Assembly (NCBI GenBank): GCA_963676655.2
Contig: CAXXKX010000004.1
Location: forward strand, 434,001-498,000
Length of the DNA: 64,000 bases
Source of the DNA: G963676655 sp963676655
GTDB taxonomy: Bacteria; Verrucomicrobiota; Lentisphaeria; Victivallales; Victivallaceae
Direction: 5' to 3'
Part shown: positions 17,544 through 25,953 of the stretch, in pieces
How positions within the stretch are numbered: the first letter of the stretch is position 1
Layout of the letters: the number at the start of each line of letters is the position of its first letter
Translations under genes and position numbers: made by a program
Notes under the pieces: model-generated
What the model saw: the letters and a program-made list of their open reading frames with translations, nothing else
What the model was told of the DNA's origin: nothing
The model's database searches: none

Positions 17544-19019
17544 ATGAGCTCAAATCCTGCCACCCCAAATATTTTATTTATTTTTACCGATCAACACCGG
17601 CTGAGCGGAGTCGGCTGCTATGGCGATACCCCATGCAGGACGCCCAATATAGATCGTCTTGCGGCAGCGGGAATTCGCTTTGAAAACGCATATACGGTTT
17701 GCCCGGTCTGCAGCCCGGCAAGGGGGTCTATAATGACTGGACTTTATCCTCATTCTCACGGGATTTGCTCCAATATCTACAATCTCGGGTGCTCGGTTCA
17801 TGAATTAATTGACAGCCCGACAATATTATCCCGTCGACTGCAATCGACTGGATATCAATGCGGCTATAGCGGGAAATGGCACCTGGGAGAAGGTTCTCAT
17901 GGAAGGTTCGATTTGCATAATAAAGCGAGTTTGCCTAGCGACGTTGGATTTAAAGGGCAAAATTTTCCGGGACATGGTGACGGCGGCTTCAGATATCCGG
18001 AATACAAGGAATACCTGAATGATTGCGGCTTATCTCATGAAGTCAATCGCGATGTCAGGGCCAATGAAGTGTGGCCAAGTGGTATTCTGTCCGGCCCTGT
18101 AGAGTCGACCGTACCATATTTTCTTACTCAAAATACGCTTGACTTGATGAAAGACTTTTCGAAGAATGACGACAAGCCGTTTTTTATATGGCATAATTTC
18201 TGGGGACCGCATTCCCCGTATTATGTGCCTGAAGAATTTTACAATCTCTATAAAGACGTTGATATTCCGCCGTGGCCCAATTTTGACTGGAAGCCGGCGG
18301 AGACTTCCCCGTGTCAGGTGAAAACGCATCCCGACCGGGATAAATTGACCTGGGACGACTGGGCCGAAGCAATAAGGTACTATTATGCTTTTGTATCCTT
18401 GATTGATTGCCAGATCGGCAGACTGCTTGATTACCTTGACGAGTCCGGTCTGGCTGAAAACACCATAGTCGTATTCAGTGCGGACCACGGGGAAACGCTT
18501 GGCAGCCACGGCGGCCTGACCGATAAGGGGTGGCACCACTTTGAAGAAATACAGCGCATTCCAATGATCATCAAAATTCCTGAAAAATTTCAGTCCAACC
18601 CCATTGTTCCCGGTTCCACGATAAGCCGGTTTGTTTCCCTGCTGGATTTGTATCCGTCATTTCTGGACTATGCCAATGCCCCCGATATTGACTATAAGGC
18701 TCAAGGCAGTTCGCTCCGCCCTCTGCTGGAAAAACGGGAAACGGAATGGAGGGACTCTATATTCATTGAATTTTACGGCGTCAACAATCTTGCGACTTCC
18801 ATGGTGACAGTGCGCTGTAAAGATATTAAATACGGCTGGAACTGTTCAAATATCGATGAACTTTACGACCTGAATCTTGATCCCTCTGAAACAATCAATG
18901 TTATCTCCGATCCGCAATACTCCGCAGTACTGCGAGAATTGAGAAGACAAATGGCGGATTGGATGAGGGAGACCCAGCACCCGGCATCACACATATATAC
19001 ACGTAACTTGAAAATATAA
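17544..19019 (+). CDS. sulfatase (formylglycine-dependent, S1 type)
   Basis: This 491-residue protein shows the S1 sulfatase plan: NILFIFTDQHR with metal-binding Asp, then CSPARGSIMTG (Cys56-Ser-Pro-Ala-Arg), where the Cys is converted to formylglycine. GKWHLG and a SADHGETLGSHG metal-site segment (about 313-324) complete the active site. It hydrolyses sulfate esters on a glycan. No signal peptide is visible, unlike many secreted sulfatases, so the site of action is uncertain. It begins two bases after the GH63-like gene and is followed by a second sulfatase gene after 9 bases. Its maturase (anSME or FGE) is not in this window. Confidence 0.94.
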   Translation: MSSNPATPNILFIFTDQHRLSGVGCYGDTPCRTPNIDRLAAAGIRFENAYTVCPVCSPARGSIMTGLYPHSHGICSNIYNLGCSVHELIDSPTILSRRLQSTGYQCGYSGKWHLGEGSHGRFDLHNKASLPSDVGFKGQNFPGHGDGGFRYPEYKEYLNDCGLSHEVNRDVRANEVWPSGILSGPVESTVPYFLTQNTLDLMKDFSKNDDKPFFIWHNFWGPHSPYYVPEEFYNLYKDVDIPPWPNFDWKPAETSPCQVKTHPDRDKLTWDDWAEAIRYYYAFVSLIDCQIGRLLDYLDESGLAENTIVVFSADHGETLGSHGGLTDKGWHHFEEIQRIPMIIKIPEKFQSNPIVPGSTISRFVSLLDLYPSFLDYANAPDIDYKAQGSSLRPLLEKRETEWRDSIFIEFYGVNNLATSMVTVRCKDIKYGWNCSNIDELYDLNLDPSETINVISDPQYSAVLRELRRQMADWMRETQHPASHIYTRNLKI

Positions 19020-19028
19020 ACTGTACTT

Positions 19029-20453
19029 ATGAAAAGACCAAACATATTAATCATCCTCTCTGACCAGTTACGCCGAAATGCCCTTGGATGCTACGGAAAC
19101 AAAGATATAAATACCCCGAACATCGACACTCTGTCCAGGACCGGAGTGCTGTTTGATAACGCATATTCAACTTGTCCGGTATGTGTCCCGTTTCGTTTTA
19201 CCTTTATGACCGGAGAATATGCCCATACAAGGGCAGTGGCGAATATTCACTACCGGATGTCCCCGGCGGAGAGAACTATCGCGGACGAATTCAATGAGGC
19301 TGGATACGATACGATGTACTGTGGTAAATGGCACCTGGACGGTTTGCCGCATGAGACCGGCGCAATTGCCAATCTGGCACAGATCAAGCCCTCGCATCAG
19401 GGACGGTGGAAAAAATGGCTCGGTTTTGAACTAGCCAATGATCCTTTTAATACATTTTATTTTGAAGACGACAATCCGGAACCCAGGCGGATCGAGGGCT
19501 ATCAAACCGATGGTTTATTTGATTTGACAATGGATTATATTAAGTCACACCATTCAGATGATCCGCCCTTTGTCAGTGTTCTTTCGGTTGAGCCGCCGCA
19601 TTTTCCGTTAGAGGTACCGGATATTTATCTGGAGAAATGGAGTAACAAAGAACTCGAACTGCCTCCAAATCTTTTGTATCGAGACAAATATCCATGTCCC
19701 GGAGATGAAACTTACCAGGCTGAAGACGACATTGAGGCGCTAATCGATTTGCGCAAGAGATACTATGCGATGATAGAGAACCTTGACTGGAACGTTGGTC
19801 GAATGATTGACGTTCTTAAAGAAACTGGTAAACTGACTGATACCATTATAGTGTTTATGTCCGACCATGGTCAAATGGATGGAGCCCACGCAAAGAGGAA
19901 TCAGCGAAAAACCCATCCTTATGAGGAATCGACAGGTATTCCGTTGATCGTCAACACTAATGGCGCACTTGAGACCGGAACTAAAAGAATTAAAGAACCA
20001 GTTTGCACCGAAGATATTTTCCCGACGTTGCTTGGACTGGCGGGGTTGGTTCCGAAACACGAAAAACCCGGGCTCGATTTAACTCCGCTTGTAACCGGTG
20101 AAATAACGGAATTGCCGCGAAATGGAATATTACTGGAGATTATGCATGATTTCCGTCCGTCGCAACCCTACCATAAACAATCATGGCGGGCTTTCCGCAG
20201 CAGGAAATATAAATACACTGTTCTCGGAGATGACCTTTCAGGAGGAAAGCCGTGGCAGTTTTTTGATCTTCAGAATGACCCTTTTGAGATGGATAACCTG
20301 ATAGACGATTTGGTGTACGCCGACGAGATTGCCGAACATCATAAAATGCTTCGTGACAAACTGGAAGAGACAGAGGATTATTTTGTCCTGGCTAAAGCGT
20401 TCGGGGAACCGGGATTTAATACTCAATACTATGATTACTTTAACAGACAATAA
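19029..20453 (+). CDS. sulfatase (formylglycine-dependent, S1 type)
   Basis: This second sulfatase of the module has 474 residues. It has NILIILSDQLRRNALGCYGN at the N-terminus, a CVPFRFTFMTG maturation motif (Cys52-Val-Pro-Phe-Arg), GKWHLDG and MSDHGQMDGAH. Bulky Val and Phe replace the common Ser/Ala of CSPSR, but the required Cys-x-Pro-x-Arg is intact. It differs strongly from the previous sulfatase outside the motifs, so the two likely attack different sulfate positions. No signal peptide is evident. It lies 9 bases after the first sulfatase gene and 27 before the UroD-like gene, within one operon. Confidence 0.94.
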   Translation: MKRPNILIILSDQLRRNALGCYGNKDINTPNIDTLSRTGVLFDNAYSTCPVCVPFRFTFMTGEYAHTRAVANIHYRMSPAERTIADEFNEAGYDTMYCGKWHLDGLPHETGAIANLAQIKPSHQGRWKKWLGFELANDPFNTFYFEDDNPEPRRIEGYQTDGLFDLTMDYIKSHHSDDPPFVSVLSVEPPHFPLEVPDIYLEKWSNKELELPPNLLYRDKYPCPGDETYQAEDDIEALIDLRKRYYAMIENLDWNVGRMIDVLKETGKLTDTIIVFMSDHGQMDGAHAKRNQRKTHPYEESTGIPLIVNTNGALETGTKRIKEPVCTEDIFPTLLGLAGLVPKHEKPGLDLTPLVTGEITELPRNGILLEIMHDFRPSQPYHKQSWRAFRSRKYKYTVLGDDLSGGKPWQFFDLQNDPFEMDNLIDDLVYADEIAEHHKMLRDKLEETEDYFVLAKAFGEPGFNTQYYDYFNRQ

Positions 20454-20480
20454 GTTGTTATCAATGGAAAGAACTATATC

Positions 20481-21737
20481 ATGTCAACAACTACCGGCAG
20501 AGAAAAATTACTGAACTCTCTAAATCATAAATCCGGGGCAATTCCCGTCGATTTTGGCGGGACCGCCGTAACTGGAATGCATGTTACTTGCATTGCGGCT
20601 CTAAGGAATTGTTTTGGCCTTGAGAAACGCCCGGTAAAAGCGGTTGAACCGTATCAGATGTTGGGGCTGATCGAAGATGACCTTGCTTCCGCTCTGGAAC
20701 TTGACGTAACAGGTGTATTACCGCCTGAAACAATGTTCGGGTTTCCGTTAAAATGCACTAAAGCATGGCAAGCCCCGTGGGGGCAGGAGTTACTGGTGCC
20801 GGAGAAATTCAATATCAAATATAATGGCAATGATATTTATATTTTTCCGCAAGGGGACACTGGCACCGCGCCAAGTGGGCATATGCCCGAAGGCGGATTC
20901 TTCTTTGATGCGATCATCCGCCAGGAACCTGTCGACGACGCGTCTCTGGACCCCGTGGACAACCTCGAGGAGTTCGGGTTTATTTCGGACGATGACCTGG
21001 ATTATTTTGACCGGGAAATAAGTCGGGCGTCCGAAACCGGAAGAGGAATAGTTGCCAACTTCGGCGGAACCGCGTTTGGAGACATTGCATTGGTTCCGGC
21101 GCCGTTTCTCAAGCATCCCAAAGGAATAAGGGATATTTCAGAGTGGTACATATCCACTGCAATACGCCGGGATTATGTCCGCGCGGTCTTCGATAAACAA
21201 CTTGAATTTGCATTGGCAAACCTGGAAAAGATTCACAGTAGAGTCGGTAATAAAGTTGACGTGGTTTTTATTTGCGGAACTGATTTCGGCACGCAGACCG
21301 GAACCTTTTGTTCTCCCGAAGACTACAAATCACTATGGCATCCCTACTATAAAAAACTGAACGACTGGATTCACAACAACACAACCTGGAAAACTTTCAA
21401 ACATTCCTGCGGAGCGGTTGAGCCGTTACTTGGGCCTATGATTGAATCCGGGTTCGACATTATTAATCCGGTTCAATGCTCAGCAACTGGAATGTCGCCC
21501 GAGATGATAAAAGATAAATACGGCGACCAGCTTGTGTTCTGGGGTGGAGGAGTCGATACGCAGAAAACCCTGCCGTTCGGCTCTCCCGAAGAAGTGTTCA
21601 AGCAAGTTGAAGAGCGATGCCGGATATTCAGCCGGAACGGAGGATTTGTCTTTAATGCCATACATAATATTCAAGCAAACACTCCGGTGGAAAATATTAT
21701 TGCCATGTTCGGAGCGGTAAAAGCTTGTTCAAATTGA
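20481..21737 (+). CDS. uroporphyrinogen decarboxylase-like (MtaA/UroD superfamily) protein
   Basis: This 418-residue protein belongs to the UroD superfamily, which contains both haem-pathway decarboxylases and zinc-dependent corrinoid:thiol methyltransferases. FKHSCGAVEPLL (about 306-317) gives the H-x-C zinc-ligand pair typical of the methyltransferases, followed by INPVQCSATGMSPEMIKDKYG and WGGGVDTQKTLPFGSPEEV, common in the MtaA-like branch. True HemE is shorter, and its N-terminal substrate motif is not seen. In a sulfatase and glycosidase operon it could take part in demethylating O-methylated sugars, but no corrinoid protein is encoded nearby, so this is speculation. Confidence 0.82.
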   Translation: MSTTTGREKLLNSLNHKSGAIPVDFGGTAVTGMHVTCIAALRNCFGLEKRPVKAVEPYQMLGLIEDDLASALELDVTGVLPPETMFGFPLKCTKAWQAPWGQELLVPEKFNIKYNGNDIYIFPQGDTGTAPSGHMPEGGFFFDAIIRQEPVDDASLDPVDNLEEFGFISDDDLDYFDREISRASETGRGIVANFGGTAFGDIALVPAPFLKHPKGIRDISEWYISTAIRRDYVRAVFDKQLEFALANLEKIHSRVGNKVDVVFICGTDFGTQTGTFCSPEDYKSLWHPYYKKLNDWIHNNTTWKTFKHSCGAVEPLLGPMIESGFDIINPVQCSATGMSPEMIKDKYGDQLVFWGGGVDTQKTLPFGSPEEVFKQVEERCRIFSRNGGFVFNAIHNIQANTPVENIIAMFGAVKACSN

Positions 21738-21774
21738 TTTTTTTAACCTTTAAGCACAGGAATTACTATTTAAT

Positions 21775-24258
21775 ATGTCTCAAAAAACAATCCATCTAAT
21801 TTGCAATGCTCACCTTGATCCTGTCTGGCTTTGGCAGCGGGAAGAGGGGATTGCTGAAGCCCTGAGTACATTTCGCATCGCGGCCGATTTCTGCGATGAA
21901 TATGATAATTTTGTCTTCTGTCATAACGAAGCGATTATTTACCAGTGGGTTGAAGAGTTTTCACCCGATCTGTTCAGGCGAATTCAAAGCCTTGTCAAAA
22001 AGGGGCGTTGGAACATAATCGGCGGCTGGTATTTGCAGCCTGATTGCAATATGCTTTCAGGAGAGTCGGTAATAAGACAAATAAATCTGGGGAAAAAATT
22101 TTTTCAGGAAAAATTCGGGGTTCACTGTGAAACAGCCGTTAACTTCGATCCTTTCGGGCATTCCCGGGGACTGGTTCAGATTCTGAAAAAAACCGGCTAT
22201 AATAATTACCTGTTTATGCGCCCCAACCCTGAAAGATGTTCCCTGCCGGATGATCTGTTTCGATGGATCGGTTATGATGGGTCGGAAATTGTGGGGCACC
22301 GTCTGTTTCAGTGTTATCTGACTCGAAAAGGCAAAGCACGAGAAAAACTTGAGGAATTCGTAAAAACACAAACCAGGTACAGCATCGGGATGGTAACCTG
22401 GGGCATGGGAAACCATGGCGGCGGAGCCTCCCGCATAGATCTTGAAGCGATCAATAATTATATCAAGGAACACCCGGAATATAACATAATTCATTCAAAC
22501 CCGGATAAATTTTTTTCTGACCTTATTCGGTCGGGAGTTAAATTACCATCGTATAATCGTGAATTAAATTTTTTCGCAACCGGATGTTACACTTCACAGA
22601 TCAGAATTAAACAAATGCACCGAAGATTGGAGGGCGAACTAAATCTAACCGAAAAAATGGCCTCCGCGGCTTGTTTGGCCGCACAGATTAACTATCCTGA
22701 AGAAAAACTGCTTGAGGCTGCCATGGACCTGGCGTTTGTGGAATTCCATGACGTGCTTCCAGGTTCAGGCATTAAGGCCGTCGAAGAAGATGCCCTACAG
22801 CAGATTGCACACGGCAGGGAAATTTTAGCAAAGATAAGAACCAAAGCTTTTATTTCTATGCTGAGTGGCCGGGAGAAGGCTGCAAATGGCAATATCCCCG
22901 TTTTTGTCTGGAACCCGCATCCCTATAAGGTAAAGAAGATTATTGAATGCGAAGTCCAGCTTGCGGAACCGCGGCACGATACATATATCGATATCTCGGT
23001 GTATGACGGGAGCAAAAAACTCGTTTCGCAAATTGAGCACGAAGCATCGAATTTAAGTTTTGAATGGCGAAAAAAAGTTGCTTTCGCAGTAGAGCTGCCT
23101 CCTTGCTCTATCAAGCGTTTTGAGTTTGTTCCGGAGGAGTCAGTGCATGTTAACCATGCAGATAATGTTGTTATAAGTCAAAAACATATAACCATTGACA
23201 ACGGGACCATGAAACTGGTTATTAACCGGTACACCGGATTACTTGATTCGTACAGTATCGACGGGGTGGAATATATACGTCCCGGAGCCGGCAAAGTTAT
23301 GGTGATGAAAGACAATGCCGACTCGTGGGAAACCGTCGCCCGGAAATTCCGGAAAAAGACAGGGTCTTTTACCCGAATGAGCCGGAACGATGTTGCAGAC
23401 CTAACCGGCGGTTATACAAAGAATATTGCCGCCGTCAGGATTATCGAATCAGGACCGGTCAGAACCGTGGTTGAAGCGCTCTTCAAATATAAAAAATCAA
23501 CCCTGAGAACCCATTACCTTGTTCCCGGTACAGGTTCGGAAGTTGAATTGAGAATGCAGATGCTCAATCGCGAACCCAATTGTATGTTCAAGCTTTCCAT
23601 TCCTTTTACAGATAAAGATTCGACATGCTCGCTTCAGGATATATTCGGTATCAAGGATGTTGCCAGTTCCGGAGAAGAAAAAGTTTTTAACCAATGGTGT
23701 GCGGTCTCTTCTTCAGACAAACAAAAAGCCCTTGGTATAATTTGTGATTCCGGTCATGGAATGGATTTTATGAACGGCGAAATCCGGTATTCCCTGCTTC
23801 GCTCCCCATGTTATTCATCCCTGCCGATATTTGATAAGCCGCTGGTCACAGAGGACAGGGTTCACGATCATATCGATATTGGAGAAAGGGAGTTCAAAAT
23901 AGTCATTGATGCTGGAAACAGTGATAAATTGCTGGCGAATCTGGATCGCAAAGCTATGATCTTTAACGAACCTGTTCAAAAGATGGTGTTTTTCCCTGAT
24001 GGACAAGGCCAAAGTCGCGCTTCATCCAATTTTATGCATATTTACGACAGCAGAGTTGTTCTTACATCATGTCGCATCAGTGGCAATAAAGAGATGTTGG
24101 TAAGGCTATATAATCCAACCGGAGCAACGATCAAGACCTCCCTGAAAATATTTGAGGGCGCGGTTAACTGTAATTTAAAATTGATGCCCTTTGAGGTGAA
24201 AACTCTTTCGGTTGATATTTACGGAAAAAATGTATCTGAATTAGATTATATCACCTGA
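21775..24258 (+). CDS. GH38 alpha-mannosidase
   Basis: This 827-residue protein matches GH38 throughout. HLDPVWLWQREEG (residues 13-25) supplies zinc ligands His13 and Asp15, and NFDPFGHS (123-130) contains nucleophile Asp125, also a zinc ligand. EFHDVLPGSG (about 322-331) contributes the late histidine. The rest is the three-helix bundle and C-terminal beta domains. It removes alpha-linked mannose from the non-reducing end. It lacks a signal peptide and probably works on imported oligosaccharides in the cytoplasm. It closes the module that starts with the GntR gene; no terminator is obvious after it. Confidence 0.94.
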   Translation: MSQKTIHLICNAHLDPVWLWQREEGIAEALSTFRIAADFCDEYDNFVFCHNEAIIYQWVEEFSPDLFRRIQSLVKKGRWNIIGGWYLQPDCNMLSGESVIRQINLGKKFFQEKFGVHCETAVNFDPFGHSRGLVQILKKTGYNNYLFMRPNPERCSLPDDLFRWIGYDGSEIVGHRLFQCYLTRKGKAREKLEEFVKTQTRYSIGMVTWGMGNHGGGASRIDLEAINNYIKEHPEYNIIHSNPDKFFSDLIRSGVKLPSYNRELNFFATGCYTSQIRIKQMHRRLEGELNLTEKMASAACLAAQINYPEEKLLEAAMDLAFVEFHDVLPGSGIKAVEEDALQQIAHGREILAKIRTKAFISMLSGREKAANGNIPVFVWNPHPYKVKKIIECEVQLAEPRHDTYIDISVYDGSKKLVSQIEHEASNLSFEWRKKVAFAVELPPCSIKRFEFVPEESVHVNHADNVVISQKHITIDNGTMKLVINRYTGLLDSYSIDGVEYIRPGAGKVMVMKDNADSWETVARKFRKKTGSFTRMSRNDVADLTGGYTKNIAAVRIIESGPVRTVVEALFKYKKSTLRTHYLVPGTGSEVELRMQMLNREPNCMFKLSIPFTDKDSTCSLQDIFGIKDVASSGEEKVFNQWCAVSSSDKQKALGIICDSGHGMDFMNGEIRYSLLRSPCYSSLPIFDKPLVTEDRVHDHIDIGEREFKIVIDAGNSDKLLANLDRKAMIFNEPVQKMVFFPDGQGQSRASSNFMHIYDSRVVLTSCRISGNKEMLVRLYNPTGATIKTSLKIFEGAVNCNLKLMPFEVKTLSVDIYGKNVSELDYIT

Positions 24259-24649
24259 TATTAATAATATACTCAGAAACTTGCCCCATGTCCATCATCC
24301 GTTTTGGGAGTGTGATTGAAGTGGAGTTCAACAACGGATTAAAGCGATATCGAATTTGTCTTTCGTTTGTATATACTTTAATATTGAGACTAGCATGACC
24401 ACCGATCTGATAATTAATTCTTATATGGAGGTATAAACAGGCATACGCAACATACGGGTAAATCAACCTCACTTTGATAATTAGTAATTTAAAAATAGTT
24501 TTTTTTCATTAAACGCAAAATTCGAGCTTGAAGCGCTCTGAAAAAATGTTCCAACCCAATGACTAATGTGCGTAAAAAAGCATGTTTTTGCAGTTTATTG
24601 CAAAGAAGTTGTTTTAAGGATGTCTTGAGGCAGAAAAAAGGCAAAAAAA
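24259..24649. other. 391-base gap without a recognisable gene
   Basis: The stretch between the mannosidase and the tRNA is A+T-rich. Short open frames exist but none has a Shine-Dalgarno or protein-like character. I see no terminator or repeat worth naming; the 5'-side promoter of neither neighbour should lie here. Confidence 0.6.
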
Positions 24650-24727
24650 TGGTCGGGATGAGAAGATTCGAACTTCCGACCTTTTGACCCCCAGTCAAAC
24701 GCGCTAACCAGACTGCGCTACATCCCG
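24650..24727 (-). tRNA. tRNA-Pro (anticodon GGG)
   Basis: On the minus strand the 7-base acceptor stem CGGGATG/CATCCCG, a D arm with GCGC/GCGC, an anticodon stem TTTGA/TCAAA with loop CTGGGGG, and a T arm with TTCGAAT fold as a standard cloverleaf. Positions 34-36 are GGG, reading proline CCC/CCU, and a G follows at 37 as usual for tRNA-Pro. The CCA end (24650-24652) is encoded, and a run of Ts follows immediately. Confidence 0.96.
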
Positions 24728-24762
24728 ACTAATTTGTCAGATAGGTAATTTGCCACGAAATT

Positions 24763-25503
24763 TTATTTTTTCAAGTCATCTTGAAGCAAATGTTCTGATT
24801 TTTGCGGAGACGCCGACTTGATTTCGTTGCGCTGATATTGCAAGATACTATTCAAGGTATCCAGCATGCCGGCAAGGATAATAGTAATTCCAAACATCTC
24901 AAGAAATTCTTCCAGGGAGATGATAATTATTCCGCCCAAAGTATTGGTGTTCGGATATATATTGTTGAACATGTCGTGGGTCATGGCGCCGCCCAGAAAA
25001 ATAAGGATGCCGAAAGTAAAAATCCTGAAATTGAATATATTGCCGACGTATTTTTTCAGCAGGTAGATGTAGGTCAGGAAGAGTGCCATAAAGGGGATGC
25101 CGATCAGGAACGCCCAGATGCCGGTTTTACGGTATGGTGTGTTGAGGCGGGAACCGCCTTTCAGAAATATGTCGCTTTTGACGCCCAGCCACTCATGGAT
25201 TTGGATATGCTCATCCATGGACAGCAGAAAAAAGATTACAGGAATGCCGATAATGGTCCATGAGATCAGGTTTTTCCGGTCAAACCGGGCATAGGCGATG
25301 ACTGAGGTAATCATTGCGACCAGGCTTAATTGCACAACGGAAAACCAGCAGCAGATACTTGCTTCACCGTCAAGGTCGGTAAGGTGATTGAACTTGGTAT
25401 ACGGTCGACCGATGGCCCAATTGCCGATATAGAGGCATACCAGCAGAATTTCAAACGCGATCAGGGTAATTATCAGCGGATCAGGTTTATACTTGCGTTC
25501 CAT
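24763..25503 (-). CDS. multi-pass membrane protein of unknown function
   Basis: This 246-residue protein has about six hydrophobic segments (near 10-30, 50-70, 82-98, 128-150, 158-178 and 190-208) and a charged cytoplasmic tail. Two motifs at membrane edges stand out: LLSMDEHIQIHEWLG (about 93-107) and SLEEFLEMFG (about 195-204). Acidic and histidine residues in such places could bind metal or form a hydrolase-like site. I have the impression of similar DE..xHE/EE..EM.G proteins in other bacteria, but cannot name a family. It lies between the tRNA gene and a divergent small gene, with no partner. Confidence 0.65.
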   Translation of the reverse strand: MERKYKPDPLIITLIAFEILLVCLYIGNWAIGRPYTKFNHLTDLDGEASICCWFSVVQLSLVAMITSVIAYARFDRKNLISWTIIGIPVIFFLLSMDEHIQIHEWLGVKSDIFLKGGSRLNTPYRKTGIWAFLIGIPFMALFLTYIYLLKKYVGNIFNFRIFTFGILIFLGGAMTHDMFNNIYPNTNTLGGIIIISLEEFLEMFGITIILAGMLDTLNSILQYQRNEIKSASPQKSEHLLQDDLKK

Positions 25504-25629
25504 GGCTCATCTTGGTTAATAAAATAATTAAATAATTATGTTACATAAATCTATCATTTTTCCGGTGGATTGCAAGATATGAAAGATGATGTGGTTTTAA
25601 GTTTTTTTATAATAAATAGTGTTCGCATC

Positions 25630-25658
25630 TTGACAACTGTATTAAATAGTGTTATAAT
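25630..25658 (+). promoter_or_regulatory. perfect-consensus sigma70 promoter
   Basis: TTGACA (25630-25635), exactly 17 bases, then TATAAT (25653-25658): an exact match to the sigma70 consensus. It lies 24 bases before the ATG of the small gene at 25683, with AAGGAG between. Confidence 0.88.
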
Positions 25659-25682
25659 GATGCAGAAATAAGGAGTTGCTGT

Positions 25683-25949
25683 ATGCTGATGGCAGATGTC
25701 ACTGAGATTGTTTTTGACGCCTACGATACGGATGGCGAAGTGGAGGAGATGTCCTTGATTGTTGCCGGTCACCAGGAAGGTATTGAAGCCGTGGACATGT
25801 GTAGGGATGCCGTCAGTAAATCAGAACGTCTGGATGAGTTTATAGTGATTTTAAAAGTGACTCATATCCACGTGCCTTACGCTTTTCTCAGTTCCCTGCC
25901 ACTTCTTGATTTCCGCAAAAGCGATCTCGAGCCGGTAACCATCGTCTGA
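25683..25949 (+). CDS. small hypothetical protein, 88 aa
   Basis: I do not recognise this protein. It has 88 residues, is acidic, and alternates likely strands and helices (ADVTEIVFDAYDTDGEVEE, LIVAGHQEGIEAVDMCRD), with a hydrophobic C-terminal third but no clear membrane segment. Evidence for a real gene is strong for its size: an exact consensus promoter, AAGGAG 7 bases before the ATG, and a frame filling the space to the next gene. It converges with the sulfatase gene, whose stop is only 4 bases away, and no terminator separates them, so the transcripts may overlap. An alternative ATG at 25689 is too far from the AAGGAG. Confidence 0.72.
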   Translation: MLMADVTEIVFDAYDTDGEVEEMSLIVAGHQEGIEAVDMCRDAVSKSERLDEFIVILKVTHIHVPYAFLSSLPLLDFRKSDLEPVTIV

Positions 25950-25953
25950 AAGA

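Noticed and set aside
20481..21737. UroD-like gene as the haem enzyme HemE.
   Set aside because: It is longer than HemE, carries an H-x-C zinc motif and lies in a glycan operon with no other haem gene.
24251..24472. 73-codon minus-strand frame between the mannosidase and tRNA-Pro.
   Set aside because: It has no Shine-Dalgarno or recognisable motif and overlaps the end of the GH38 gene.
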